Below are positions 40,001-48,865 of a stretch of 64,000 nt of DNA, one piece after another. Source of the stretch: Streptomyces sp. TLI_105 (lineage in GTDB: Bacteria > Actinomycetota > Actinomycetes > Streptomycetales > Streptomycetaceae). Every line of letters begins with the position of its first letter. Positions within the stretch are counted from its first letter, which is position 1. Below the pieces are notes generated by a model. That model saw only the letters and a program-made list of their open reading frames with translations. It was not told the origin of the DNA and ran no database searches. The DNA lies in contig NZ_FNSM01000001.1 in NCBI RefSeq assembly GCF_900105415.1, positions 4,492,501 through 4,556,500 on the forward strand. Direction: 5' to 3'. The translations under genes and the position numbers were made by a program.

Positions 40001-41311
40001 ATGCCCCAGAACGAAGGATCCCAGCACGACGGAGCCTCGCACGAGCGCTTCGAGGAGGAGCTCGGCGCGGTCCTGCGCAGCACCGGTGACGGCTTCGCCG
40101 TCGACGACCGGCGCGAGCTGGTCGCGGGCGGGCTCCGGCGCGGCCGGCGCCGCCTGGTGCGCCGCCGCCTCGCGGTGACCGGCGGCGTCGTCGCGCTCGC
40201 CGCCGTCGGCATCGGCGGCGCCTACGGCGGTTCGCTGCTCGGCCCCGCCGGGCAGGCGACGACGACCTCCGTGGCGGCGCCCCCGCAGCCCGGCCAGGCC
40301 AACGGCACCGGCACCGGCGCCCGCACCGGCAAGAAGCCCTTCGCCCAGCCGCAGATCCCGGTGAAGGACATCGCCGCCGTCCTCAAGGCCCACACCCCGG
40401 CCGGGCAGTGGCGGTTCGACGACCTGGACGGCAAGGGCCAGTCCGCCACCGGCGTCTACGACGACGGCCGCGGCGAGGCGGGCGTCAGCGTCGGCCTCTA
40501 CCGGGCCGGCGAGACCGCCGAGTCCGGCATCGACCAGGTCATGTGCCCCGACAGGGCCCTCGTCCCCTTCGACTCCTGCACCAGCGAGCGGCTGCCGGGC
40601 GGTGACCGGCTCATGGTGTTCCAGGGGTACGAGTACCCCGACAAGCGCGAGGAGACCAAGAACTGGCGGGCGGTCCTGCTCACCAAGGACGGGATCGTGA
40701 TCGACGCGAGCGAGTACAACGCCGCCGCCGAGAAGGGCGCCGCGATCAGCCGCGAGACCCCCCCCTTCAGCCCCGCCCAGCTGAAGGCCCTCGTCACGGC
40801 CGACGCCTGGGGGCCGCTCCTGCGGCAGCTCCCCGAGCTGCCCAAGTCCCCCGAGGGCCCGGGCCGGGCGCCCTCCGTGCCGAGCGCGGCCGCCGTCCAG
40901 GCCACCCTGCGCTCCCTGCTGCCCGGCGGCGTCACCGTCGAGTCCCACGGCGGCGGGGACGGCCACGGCTACGTCGTCGTCGACGACGGCAAGGGCGCGA
41001 GCCTCGTCGGCGTCGACGTCCAGCCCCTCCCCGGGGACGGGATCGAAGGCCTCTTCACCGGCGCCGGCGTCGTCACCCTGCCCGGCGGCACCAAGGTCAG
41101 GTCCACGCAGCAGGCCGGCGAGAAGGGCGGCGCCGGGGTCGTCTGGTGGAGCGTCGACACCCTGAGCCCGAAGGGCTTCCGGGTCAGCGTCTCCGCCTTC
41201 AACTCGGGCGCGCAGCACGAGGCCGCCACGCGCGCCGAGCCCGCGCTGACGATGGAGCAGCTGAAGGCGATCGCGCTGAGCCCGAAGTGGCGGAAGCTGC
41301 CGCTGAAGTAG
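40001..41311 (+). CDS. Single-span membrane protein, likely partner of the SigE-type sigma factor
   Basis: 436 residues. The cytoplasmic head (1-57: FEEELGAVLRSTGDGFAVDD, then an Arg-rich patch RRGRRRLVRRRL) is followed by one transmembrane helix (~58-80, AVTGGVVALAAVGIGGAYGG) and a ~350-residue external part without recognisable repeats. The external domain has two similar halves, each containing a VEVSV-like strand pattern. Head-plus-helix layout is that of membrane anti-sigma-type proteins encoded beside SigE-family sigmas, though a zinc-binding HxxxCxxC motif is absent. Start ATG 40001. Anti-sigma role is inferred from position. Confidence 0.78.
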   Translation: MPQNEGSQHDGASHERFEEELGAVLRSTGDGFAVDDRRELVAGGLRRGRRRLVRRRLAVTGGVVALAAVGIGGAYGGSLLGPAGQATTTSVAAPPQPGQANGTGTGARTGKKPFAQPQIPVKDIAAVLKAHTPAGQWRFDDLDGKGQSATGVYDDGRGEAGVSVGLYRAGETAESGIDQVMCPDRALVPFDSCTSERLPGGDRLMVFQGYEYPDKREETKNWRAVLLTKDGIVIDASEYNAAAEKGAAISRETPPFSPAQLKALVTADAWGPLLRQLPELPKSPEGPGRAPSVPSAAAVQATLRSLLPGGVTVESHGGGDGHGYVVVDDGKGASLVGVDVQPLPGDGIEGLFTGAGVVTLPGGTKVRSTQQAGEKGGAGVVWWSVDTLSPKGFRVSVSAFNSGAQHEAATRAEPALTMEQLKAIALSPKWRKLPLK

Positions 41312-41377
41312 GAAGACCAGGATGATCATCGGTGGTGGTACGGGACGGGGGACCGTACCGCCACCGTCCCGTCCGGC

Positions 41378-43069
41378 CTACTTCGCGTCCGCGTACCGCT
41401 CGACCGTCGCCGTCGTGAACGGGAACCGGACCGGCGTCTCCCCGAACGCGATCCGCCCGGCCTCGTCCCCGGCCGCCCGGATCGCCTCCGTCACCGCCTC
41501 CGCCTCCTCCGCCGGACAGTGCACGATCACCTCGTCGTGCTGGAAGAACACCAGCTCGGCCCGCATCCCGGAGAGCGAGCGCCGCAGCGCGGCCAGCATC
41601 AGCAGCGCCCAGTCGGCGGCGCTGCCCTGCACGACGAAGTTACGGGTGAACCGGCCGCGCGCCCGCGCGTTCCCCGAGGCGTATCCGGGGACGAACTCGC
41701 CGCCCTCCCGCTCCGGTTCGCCGACGTCCTGCGGGAGCCCTGCCTCCTCGTCCCCGTCCGAGCCGACCGCCCGCGGGCTGGTCCGGCCCAGCCAGGTCCG
41801 CACCAGCCGGCCCTCCTCGCCCGCCTTCGCCGCCTCGTCGACATAGGCCACCGCCCGCGGGAAACGGCGCCGCAGCGCCGCCAGGTTCTTCAGGCCGTCA
41901 CCGCTCGTCTGCCCGTAGATCGCGCCGAGCAGCGCGAGCTTCGCGTGGCCGCGGTCGCCGGAGAAGGCCCGGTCGGAGAGCCGGGTGTAGAGGTCGTCGG
42001 GGTGCCCGGCGACCTCCATCAGACCCGGGTCGCGGGAGATCGCGGCGAGGACGCGCGGCTCCATCTGATCGGCGTCGGCCACCACCAGCCGCCAGCCCTC
42101 GTCGGCGACCACCGCCCGCCGGATCACCTTCGGGATCTGCAGGGCGCCGCCGCCGTTCGTCGTCCAGCGCCCGCTGACCGTGCCGCCCGGCAGGTACTCC
42201 GGCCGGAAGCGGCCGTCCCGCACCCAGTCGGCCAGCCACGACCAGCCGTGCGCCGTCCAGATCCGGTACAGCTTCTTGTACGCGAGGAGGGGCTCCACCG
42301 CCGGGTGGTCCAGCTCGGCGAGCTCCCAGCGGCGCGTGGACCTGACCCGGATCCCGGCCTGCGCGAAGGCCTTCACCACATCGGCCGGCAGATCCGGCCG
42401 GACCCGCCGGCCGAAAGCCGCCGACACCTCGTCCGCGAGCTCCGCGAGACGGCGCGGCTCGCCCCCGCCCGCGTACCGCTCGCCGAGCAGCTCGCCCAGC
42501 AGCTCCCGGTGCACGTCCGCCCGCCACGGCAGCCCGGCCCGGTGCATCTCGGCGGCCACCAGCATCCCCGCCGACTCGGCGGCCGTGAGCAGCCGCATCC
42601 TGCCCGGATGCTCCGCCCGGTCATGGCGGCGCAGCTGCTCCGCGTAGACCGCGAGGAGACCGTCGAAGGGCACGGAGACCGTGGGGCGCGGCTCGAAGAG
42701 CGAGTCCTGCGAACCGGGCTCGGCGGCGCGCTGCGGCGGATCGGGCGGTACGGGGGCGTTCCGCAGGCGCGCCCAGGCGGCGGCGGCCGACCGGGGCTCG
42801 CCGAGCCGGCCCTCGTGGCCCAGGAGGAGCTGCTCGGCGTCCTCCACGTCGTAGCACCGCTCGACGCGGACGCCGGCGGCGAGCAGCCGGGGATAGACCT
42901 CGGCCGTCGACCGCCACACCCAGCGGGCCACTTCGGGCCGCGCCCGCACGGCCGCCACCAGGTCCGGCTCGCGCCGCGCCTCGCCTGCGGGCAGCCCGTC
43001 CGGACCGAGGGGCACGAGCAGTGCTCCGTCCCCTTCGGCCTCGGCCGCCAACGCCCACCTCTCACCCAT
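41378..43069 (-). CDS. Family A DNA polymerase (PolA-like, 'bifunctional 3'-5' exonuclease/DNA polymerase')
   Basis: 563-residue second PolA-type enzyme, about half the length of Pol I, lacking a 5' nuclease domain. Residues ~1-180 resemble the 3'-5' exonuclease domain but without the acidic DxE motif. Polymerase motifs follow: thumb region near 200, motif A as DADQMEPRVLAA (DYSQIELR in Pol I), motif B with RGHAKLALLGAIYGQ, motif C as QHDEVIVH. The catalytic aspartates of A and C are present. Start ATG 43069; the open frame continues upstream through the repeat element and is discarded. Such short PolA paralogues are common in Streptomyces; a repair or damage tolerance role is likely. Confidence 0.9.
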   Translation of the reverse strand: MGERWALAAEAEGDGALLVPLGPDGLPAGEARREPDLVAAVRARPEVARWVWRSTAEVYPRLLAAGVRVERCYDVEDAEQLLLGHEGRLGEPRSAAAAWARLRNAPVPPDPPQRAAEPGSQDSLFEPRPTVSVPFDGLLAVYAEQLRRHDRAEHPGRMRLLTAAESAGMLVAAEMHRAGLPWRADVHRELLGELLGERYAGGGEPRRLAELADEVSAAFGRRVRPDLPADVVKAFAQAGIRVRSTRRWELAELDHPAVEPLLAYKKLYRIWTAHGWSWLADWVRDGRFRPEYLPGGTVSGRWTTNGGGALQIPKVIRRAVVADEGWRLVVADADQMEPRVLAAISRDPGLMEVAGHPDDLYTRLSDRAFSGDRGHAKLALLGAIYGQTSGDGLKNLAALRRRFPRAVAYVDEAAKAGEEGRLVRTWLGRTSPRAVGSDGDEEAGLPQDVGEPEREGGEFVPGYASGNARARGRFTRNFVVQGSAADWALLMLAALRRSLSGMRAELVFFQHDEVIVHCPAEEAEAVTEAIRAAGDEAGRIAFGETPVRFPFTTATVERYADAK

Positions 43070-43185
43070 ACCCGCGAGTCTGACAGCCCCCACTGACACC
43101 CCCCTGGACCACGCCCGCGGGGCGGCACCCACCCGCGGGGCGTGCCCACGCCCACCGGCCGACGCCCCTGCCCACCCCCGTGCGG

Positions 43186-43430
43186 GCCGCACCCGCCGGG
43201 CGGTTCCCACCCGCCCGTGTGGGCTGCGCCCGCCGGGTGGTGCCCTTCCCGCCGCCCCTGCCCGTGTGGGCAATCGTCCCGCTCGAGCAGGGGGGACCCC
43301 CTCGCCCCAGCGGAACGATTGCCCACAACGGGGTGGGCGAAGGGGGTGGGCACCGCGCCGGTGGAGCAACTGCCCACAACGGGGTGGGCGGGCGTGGGGG
43401 TGGGTGCCGCCCCGGCGGAACGGGGGCGCC
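43186..43430. repeat. Intergenic palindromic repeat element, copy B (gap 43070-43455)
   Basis: The 386-base gap contains no gene. GTGTGGGCAATCGTCCCGCT (43264-43283) faces AGCGGAACGATTGCCCACA (43309-43327), an imperfect hairpin of ~19 pairs. Further TGCCCAC and CCCACCCG modules lie on both sides. 43281-43330 matches copy A (34971-35020) with one deletion and one C/T change. Confidence 0.8.
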
Positions 43431-43455
43431 GGGGGCGCGGCCCGCGCCGGGCCGG

Positions 43456-44700
43456 TTATGCCGCCGCGTGGAAGAGGGCCGCCGCCTCGCCCCGTGAGTC
43501 GACCCCCAGCTTGTTCAGGATGTTCGCGACGTGGAACTTCACCGTGGACTCGCTGATGTGCAGCTCCTGCGCGATCCGCCGGTTCCGGTGCCCGAGCGCC
43601 AGGTGCCGCAGTACCTCCACCTCCCGGTCGCCGAGCCCGGTCAGCGGGTGGGCGGCCTCGACGGGCGCCTCGGGGGTCGCGAGGGGGATGACGGCCGTGA
43701 TGGTCGTGCCCCAGCCGGGGACCGCGTCCATGTCGAGCCGTCCGCCGAGCACGTCGAGCCGGTCCCGGATCGTTCCGGCGCCCAGGTCGCAGGGGGCGAG
43801 CGCGCCGGCGCCGTCGTCCCGCACGGACGCCCGCAGTTCGTGTTCGGTCAGCTGCCAGCCGACGTGGACGCGCTGCACGGAGTCCTGTTCCAGGACGATC
43901 AGGAGCAGCGACCGGACGATGGCCCGCGCGCTGTGGGCGACGTCCGCCGCGAGCGAGCGCGTCGAGTCGGGCGCGCCCAGTTCGAGCCGGACCTTGCTGT
44001 GCCGGAGCATCGGCCGCAGTTCGCCGGCGAGCCGCTCGAAGGCGTCCTGTGCGGGCTCCTCCGCGAGCGCCCGGTCCCGCCGCTGTTCGGCCCGCATCTC
44101 GATCAGCGCGGACGCGGCCAGGTCGGTGGCGGTGGTGCGGGCGGTCGTGTCGTCGAGGACCCGGCTGCGGAGCACCCCGAGGACGCCGGAGAGCGCCGCC
44201 GCGTGCGCGCCGGTGAGTTCGGCGATGACCCGGGCCCGGGTGTCGGCGGCGGCCCGTGAGCGGGCGAGCGCGCCCGGCACGGCTTCCGTCGCGAACCGGT
44301 CGAAGTGCCCGGTGACCAGGTCCCACAGCGCCTGCGCCACGGTGAGCGCGGCCGCGTCGACGGGGGCGGCGCCGTCCTCCCGTACGAGCACGAGGACCGC
44401 CCCGCGCCGGGTCGCGTGACTGGTGACGGCGACGACCTCGCGCTCGCGGCCGCCGATCGTCGCGCGGCCCTGCCAGGGGGCGTCGGGGACGCCGGCCGCG
44501 AGCAGCGGGGTCAGTTCGGCGGCGGTCATCAGCTCCGTACCGCCGAGTGCCTTGAAGGGGGAGTGGGCGCAGTGGGTGGAGAGTTCGGCCGCGTCGACGT
44601 GCGGGACGAGCGGGGCGAGGGCGGCCGAGACCTCGGGGAGGATCTCCCCGAGCGGCTGCCGGATGATCTCGTACGCGGTGGTCAGCGTGGACGCGTCCAT
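43456..44700 (-). CDS. LuxR-family regulator carrying a histidine-kinase-like ATPase region
   Basis: 414 residues from ATG 44700, which follows TAGGCT by seven bases (leaderless layout). Residues ~1-150 look like a GAF/PAS-type sensor. ~165-230 is helical and basic (SALIEMRAEQRRDRALAEEP). ~235-345 resembles an HATPase domain (VRDDGAGALA as G1-like, GWGTTITAVIPL at its end) but the phospho-accepting His box is missing. The C-terminal LuxR HTH is LGDREVEVLRHLALGHRNRR, then ISESTVKFHVANILNKLGV. So it is a one-component regulator with kinase-like parts. It is divergent from a quinone reductase gene that is a plausible target. Confidence 0.86.
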   Translation of the reverse strand: MDASTLTTAYEIIRQPLGEILPEVSAALAPLVPHVDAAELSTHCAHSPFKALGGTELMTAAELTPLLAAGVPDAPWQGRATIGGREREVVAVTSHATRRGAVLVLVREDGAAPVDAAALTVAQALWDLVTGHFDRFATEAVPGALARSRAAADTRARVIAELTGAHAAALSGVLGVLRSRVLDDTTARTTATDLAASALIEMRAEQRRDRALAEEPAQDAFERLAGELRPMLRHSKVRLELGAPDSTRSLAADVAHSARAIVRSLLLIVLEQDSVQRVHVGWQLTEHELRASVRDDGAGALAPCDLGAGTIRDRLDVLGGRLDMDAVPGWGTTITAVIPLATPEAPVEAAHPLTGLGDREVEVLRHLALGHRNRRIAQELHISESTVKFHVANILNKLGVDSRGEAAALFHAAA

Positions 44701-44707
44701 GCGGTGC

Positions 44708-44713
44708 AGCCTA
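44708..44713 (-). promoter_or_regulatory. Candidate -10 (TAGGCT) for the leaderless LuxR-type gene
   Basis: On the minus strand TAGGCT is followed by GCACCGC and then ATG 44700, with no SD sequence. Confidence 0.5.
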
Positions 44714-44842
44714 GTGCGGGGCGGCCAGGTGACGGCCCGTCTTTCGGCCAGGTGGGACTGGCCGTTGGACGGGCGGGGAACCGGTGCCCGGCAGCGCAGT
44801 CTTGAGGCATCCAAGATCGAACGGGCAGCAGCGGAGGCTGAG

Positions 44843-45769
44843 ATGGAAGCGATCGTGTACGAGGAGTTCGGCGGCCCCGAGGTGCTGCGCCACGAGACCG
44901 GCGTCGCGAAGCCGGAGCCCGGCCCCGGCGAGGTCCGGGTCAAGGTGGCGGCGGTCGGGGTCAACCCGGTGGACTGGAAGCGCCGTCACGGCTGGGTCGA
45001 GGCGTTCTACCCGACCACCTTCCCCGCCGTCCCGGGCCTGGAGTTCGCCGGCACCGTCGACGCGCTCGGCGAGGGCGTCACCGACCTGGCCGTCGGCGAC
45101 GAGGTCCTCGGCTGGACGAAGACCGGCGCCTACGCCGAGTACGCCATCGCCGGCACCGTCGCCCCCAAGCCCGCCGGGCTCTCCTGGGAGGCCGCCGCGA
45201 GCCTCCCGGTGGCCGGCGAGACCGCCCAGCGCGTCCTGGACCTGCTGCGGGTGCGGGAGGGCGAGACCCTGTTCCTGCACGGCGCGGCCGGCGTCGTCGG
45301 CTCGGTGGCCGTCCAGCTCGCGGTCGCGGCCGGGATCACCGTGATCGGCAGCGCCTCGGAGTCCAACCACGCCTACCTGCGCGAACTCGGCGCGATCCCC
45401 GTCACGTACGGGGACGGCCTCGCCGACCGGGTCCGCGCCGCCGCCCCGGAGGGCGTCGACGCGGTCTTCGACGCGGCCGGGCACGGCGTGCTGCCGGTCG
45501 CCATCGAACTGCTCGGCGGCGGCGACGCGGCGAAGGAGCGGATCGTGACGATCGCGGCGACGGACGCGGAGGAGCACGGCATCGTCTTCTCCGGCGTCAC
45601 GGGCGACCCGGACGACGTGCGGCGCGGCCTCGTCGCCCAGGCCCGCCTGGCGGTGGAGGGCGCGCTCACGGTCCGCCTGGCCGAGGCGCTGCCGCTGAAG
45701 GAGGCGGCCCGCGCCCAGGAGTCGAGCGAGTCGGGTCATGTACGCGGCAAGATCGTCCTGATCCCGTAG
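44843..45769 (+). CDS. NADP-dependent quinone oxidoreductase-like medium-chain reductase
   Basis: 308-residue MDR-superfamily enzyme that would reduce quinones or enones with NADPH. N-terminal GroES-like domain (VKVAAVGVNPVDWKRRHG, FPAVPGLEFAGTVDALGEGV), Rossmann domain with LFLHGAAGVVGSVAVQLAV as nucleotide motif. The zinc ligands of alcohol dehydrogenases are absent, so it is of the zinc-free QOR type. ATG 44843 follows GGAGG by six bases. It is transcribed away from the LuxR-type regulator across a 142-base gap. Confidence 0.91.
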   Translation: MEAIVYEEFGGPEVLRHETGVAKPEPGPGEVRVKVAAVGVNPVDWKRRHGWVEAFYPTTFPAVPGLEFAGTVDALGEGVTDLAVGDEVLGWTKTGAYAEYAIAGTVAPKPAGLSWEAAASLPVAGETAQRVLDLLRVREGETLFLHGAAGVVGSVAVQLAVAAGITVIGSASESNHAYLRELGAIPVTYGDGLADRVRAAAPEGVDAVFDAAGHGVLPVAIELLGGGDAAKERIVTIAATDAEEHGIVFSGVTGDPDDVRRGLVAQARLAVEGALTVRLAEALPLKEAARAQESSESGHVRGKIVLIP

Positions 45770-45803
45770 CATCCCTCCCTCCCGACGGAGGAGTGTGACG
45801 CGG

Positions 45804-46349
45804 ATGTACGCGATGTCCCTGGGTGACGACGGCGCGGAGCTGCGCCCGCTGGAACCGTGGCAGGCCGAGGAGTTCCTCGCGCACATGGACCGGGGACGGG
45901 AGTTCATCGGCGCGCGCAACGGCCTCCCCGACGTCGTGACGGACCTGGAGTCGAGCAGGGCGTTCCTCCGTGCGTACGCGGAGAAGGCGGCGACCGACAC
46001 GGGCCGGATCCACGGCATCTGGTCCGACGGCACGCTCGTCGGCGCGGTGATCCTCCGGAGGCTCGACCTGGAGGGCTCCTACGCCGAGGCGGGCTGCTGG
46101 CTGGAGCCGGCGGGCGTCGGCAAGGGCCTGGTGACCCGGGCGGCGCGGGCGCTCATCGACTGGGCGATCCGGGTACGGGGCATCCACCGGGTGGAGTGGG
46201 TGGTGTCCTCCGACAACGAGCCCAGCATCGCGGTGGCGCGGCGGCTGGGGATGACGCGGGACGGCGTCCTGAGGGGCAGCTACGCGTACCGGGGCACCCG
46301 GCACGACGAGGAGATCTGGTCGATCCTGTCCCCGGACTGGCCCGCCTAG
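45804..46349 (+). CDS. GNAT N-acetyltransferase (RimJ/RimL type)
   Basis: 181-residue acetyl-CoA-dependent acetyltransferase. Central strand and P-loop-like region SYAEAGCWLEPAGVGKGLVT (motif A), followed by HRVEWVVSSDNEPSIAVARRLG (motif B), typical for enzymes acetylating protein N-termini or small amines. ATG 45804 is ten bases after GGAGGAG; GTG 45795, in the same frame, is too close to that site. It lies 34 bases after the quinone reductase and is likely co-transcribed. Substrate unknown. Confidence 0.88.
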   Translation: MYAMSLGDDGAELRPLEPWQAEEFLAHMDRGREFIGARNGLPDVVTDLESSRAFLRAYAEKAATDTGRIHGIWSDGTLVGAVILRRLDLEGSYAEAGCWLEPAGVGKGLVTRAARALIDWAIRVRGIHRVEWVVSSDNEPSIAVARRLGMTRDGVLRGSYAYRGTRHDEEIWSILSPDWPA

Positions 46350-46429
46350 CCGCGGCGCCCCGCCCCTGAGCCCAGGGGGCGGCGCCCCGTGTGTGCCTCG
46401 CCCCCGGGCGGCGCCCACCCCCCGCGCCC

Positions 46430-46570
46430 GCCGTTGTGGGAGCGCCCGCTGGGACGGTGCCCGACGGGACGGCGCCCGCCCCTCCTGCCCCCGTTGTGGG
46501 CATGCGTTCCGCCGGGGCGAGGGGGACCCCCTCGCCCCAGCGGGACGACTGCCCACACGGGCGGGGGCGC
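46430..46570. repeat. Intergenic palindromic repeat element, copy C (gap 46350-46768)
   Basis: The 419-base gap has no gene. It contains CGTTGTGGG twice, and an almost loopless 12-base-pair hairpin GGGGCGAGGGGG/CCCCCTCGCCCC (46514-46538) nested between GTGGGCA (46497-46503) and TGCCCAC (46550-46556). The rest of the gap, to 46768, is GC-rich and shows nothing else. Confidence 0.78.
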
Positions 46571-46768
46571 CGTCGGGCGGGCGAAGCACACGCGGAGGGC
46601 CGCGCAGCGGGCGCGGCCCCGCGGCGGGGCGTCCGCCCGCCCCCACGGGGGTGGGGCGGGCGGACACCCACGGGCGCCGGCCGTGCGGACACCCCGCACG
46701 CGCACGCGGGCAGGGGCGGTGACCCGGCTCCGACCCCGGTCACCGCCCCGTCGTCCCACCATGGCCGC

Positions 46769-48865
46769 TCAGCGCGTGAGGCGCCACGCGGGGAGCGCCG
46801 CCGCCGCGACCGCGACCGTCGCGCAGGTGCCCGCAGCCGCGCCGATCACCGTCCACGGCAGGGCCAGGACCACGGGCGCCGAGAGGGCCGCGAGGCCCGC
46901 TCCCAGGGCGCCCAGGACGACACCCGTCACCACCAGGCCGAGCCCCGTGCCGATGGCGACGGCGAGCGCCGCCTCGCCCGTCACGACCCGCAGGATCTGC
47001 CCGCGGGTGGCTCCGGCGAGCCGCAGCGAGGCCAGTTCCCCGCCTCGTACGGAGGTCGCCATCAGTAGGGTGTTGGCGAGGCCGATCACCGTGTAGACGA
47101 GGGCGATGCCGAGGACCAGGATCATGCCGAGCCGGTTCTGCGGGTTGCCGCCCGGTCGGCGCTCGGGCGAGACGGTTCCGCCGCTCGCCTCCAGGGCCCG
47201 GACCGTCGCCGTCCCGCCCCCGCGCGCGTCGATCCGGTCGAGGGCGGAGCCCGGCGCGTTCGCCCGGGTGACGTAGGGCCCGTTGTCGCCGGTCCCGAGC
47301 GCGAGGACGGCCGCGACCCGGAGTCGTACCGGACCGCTTCCGTCCGCCCGCCACACCTCCACCGTCTCGCCGACCCGGTGCCGCTCGAACTCCTCGTTGA
47401 CGACGATCGACCGGTCGTCCAGGTCCCGCAGGTCCCCGGCGACCACCGGCAGCCGGGCGAGCTCCGCGAACGCGGCCGGGTCGGCGACCGCCCGCGCCCC
47501 GTACTTCACGACGGCCTCGGCCCCGTCCCGTACGAAGACGGAGGTCGCCCCGGTGGCGGAGAGGACGGCCCCGGCCGACGCCGTCACGGGGCTCAACTCC
47601 TTCCCGCTCACCACGTACTGAGCGGCTGTCTGCTCCCGCGCCTCCGCCTCCTTCGCGCGCGTGACGCTCGTCGCCGAGCCGAACAGCGTCCCGGCGAGTG
47701 CCACGGTCACGAGGACGGGCGCGGCGACGGCGGCGGTGCGGCGGACGGCGGCCGCGCTGTTCTCCCGTACGAGCGTCCCCACCGCCCCGCGGCCCGACGG
47801 CAGCAGTCGGGCCACCGGCCGGACGAGGAGCGGCGAGAGGAGCGCGACGCCGGTGATCAGGAGCATCGGGAGGGTCGTGTACGTCTTCCGCTTGAGCAGC
47901 GCGGACGGCTCGGTGGCGCAGGTCCAGACGAGGAGCCCGAGCCCGGCCAGGAGCAGGCCCGTGCCGAGGACGGCCCGGCCGAGGGGCAGGGCGTCGGCGT
48001 CGACGTCCGCCTCCCGCAGCGCGGCCGTCGGTCCGACCTTCCCGGCCCGCCGGGACGCGGCGACGGCCCCGGCCAGCGCGACGGCCACGCCGGTCCAGAA
48101 GGCCGTGTGGAACGGCCAGGAGGCTCCGCCGATCGTGAACCACGCGGGCGCGAGGCCGCCGTCGACGAGGGTCCGGGCGAGGAGGGGCGCGCCGAGGGCG
48201 CCGAGCGCGCACCCGGCGGCGGAGGCGAGCACGCCGAGCACCGCCGCCTCGGCGAGGAGGAGCCGTCGGATCTGGCCGGGGGTGGCCCCGGCGGTCCGGA
48301 GGAGCCCGAACTCGCGCCGGCGCAGCGCCACGGCGAAGGCGAAGGTGGAGGCGACGACGAAGACGGAGACGAAGGCGGTGACGCCGCCGGAGGTGCCGAG
48401 GAGGGCGTTGAGGGCGACGAGCGCGCGGGCGTCCCGTTCGGGGTCGGGGTCGGCCTGCGTGCGCTCGGCCCCGGTGAGGACCCGGGCGCGGCCGCCGACG
48501 AGCGCACGGACCTCGGCGGCGGGGGCGTCGACGCCGACGGCGTCGGGGCCGCCCGAAGCGGTGACGGTCCAGCGGGCGCGGAGCTCGCGGAGCACCCCGT
48601 CGTCCACAGGCTGTGGACGGTCGAGCCGCCGCTCCACCGGTACGGTGCCGGGCCCGCGCCGCACGTCCAGTGTCAGCCGGTCCTGGCCCTGGACGACGAC
48701 GGGGGAGGCCGCGAACCGCTGGGGAGAACGCTCGGGCGCGTGAAAGGTGGCGGAGAGGCCGAGCCCCATGGTGACGAGCAGCCCGACACCGAGCGCGAGC
48801 GCGACGAACCCGCCGAGGAAGGAGGCCCAGCGGTCACGGAGCCCACGGAAGAGGACGCTCAGCAC
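46769..48865 (-). CDS. FtsX-family ABC permease (second system)
   Basis: 698-residue membrane protein with two FtsX-type domains. Span 1 at ~15-38, external loop to ~160, spans with RRREFGLLRTAGATPGQIRR at ~180-240, central spans ~270-350, a second external loop, and last spans after SLRLAGATRGQILRVV. The first seven bases of the gene overlap the ATPase 3' end, so the pair is coupled. No two-component genes adjoin this copy. The substrate is unknown. Confidence 0.9.
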   Translation of the reverse strand: MLSVLFRGLRDRWASFLGGFVALALGVGLLVTMGLGLSATFHAPERSPQRFAASPVVVQGQDRLTLDVRRGPGTVPVERRLDRPQPVDDGVLRELRARWTVTASGGPDAVGVDAPAAEVRALVGGRARVLTGAERTQADPDPERDARALVALNALLGTSGGVTAFVSVFVVASTFAFAVALRRREFGLLRTAGATPGQIRRLLLAEAAVLGVLASAAGCALGALGAPLLARTLVDGGLAPAWFTIGGASWPFHTAFWTGVAVALAGAVAASRRAGKVGPTAALREADVDADALPLGRAVLGTGLLLAGLGLLVWTCATEPSALLKRKTYTTLPMLLITGVALLSPLLVRPVARLLPSGRGAVGTLVRENSAAAVRRTAAVAAPVLVTVALAGTLFGSATSVTRAKEAEAREQTAAQYVVSGKELSPVTASAGAVLSATGATSVFVRDGAEAVVKYGARAVADPAAFAELARLPVVAGDLRDLDDRSIVVNEEFERHRVGETVEVWRADGSGPVRLRVAAVLALGTGDNGPYVTRANAPGSALDRIDARGGGTATVRALEASGGTVSPERRPGGNPQNRLGMILVLGIALVYTVIGLANTLLMATSVRGGELASLRLAGATRGQILRVVTGEAALAVAIGTGLGLVVTGVVLGALGAGLAALSAPVVLALPWTVIGAAAGTCATVAVAAAALPAWRLTR

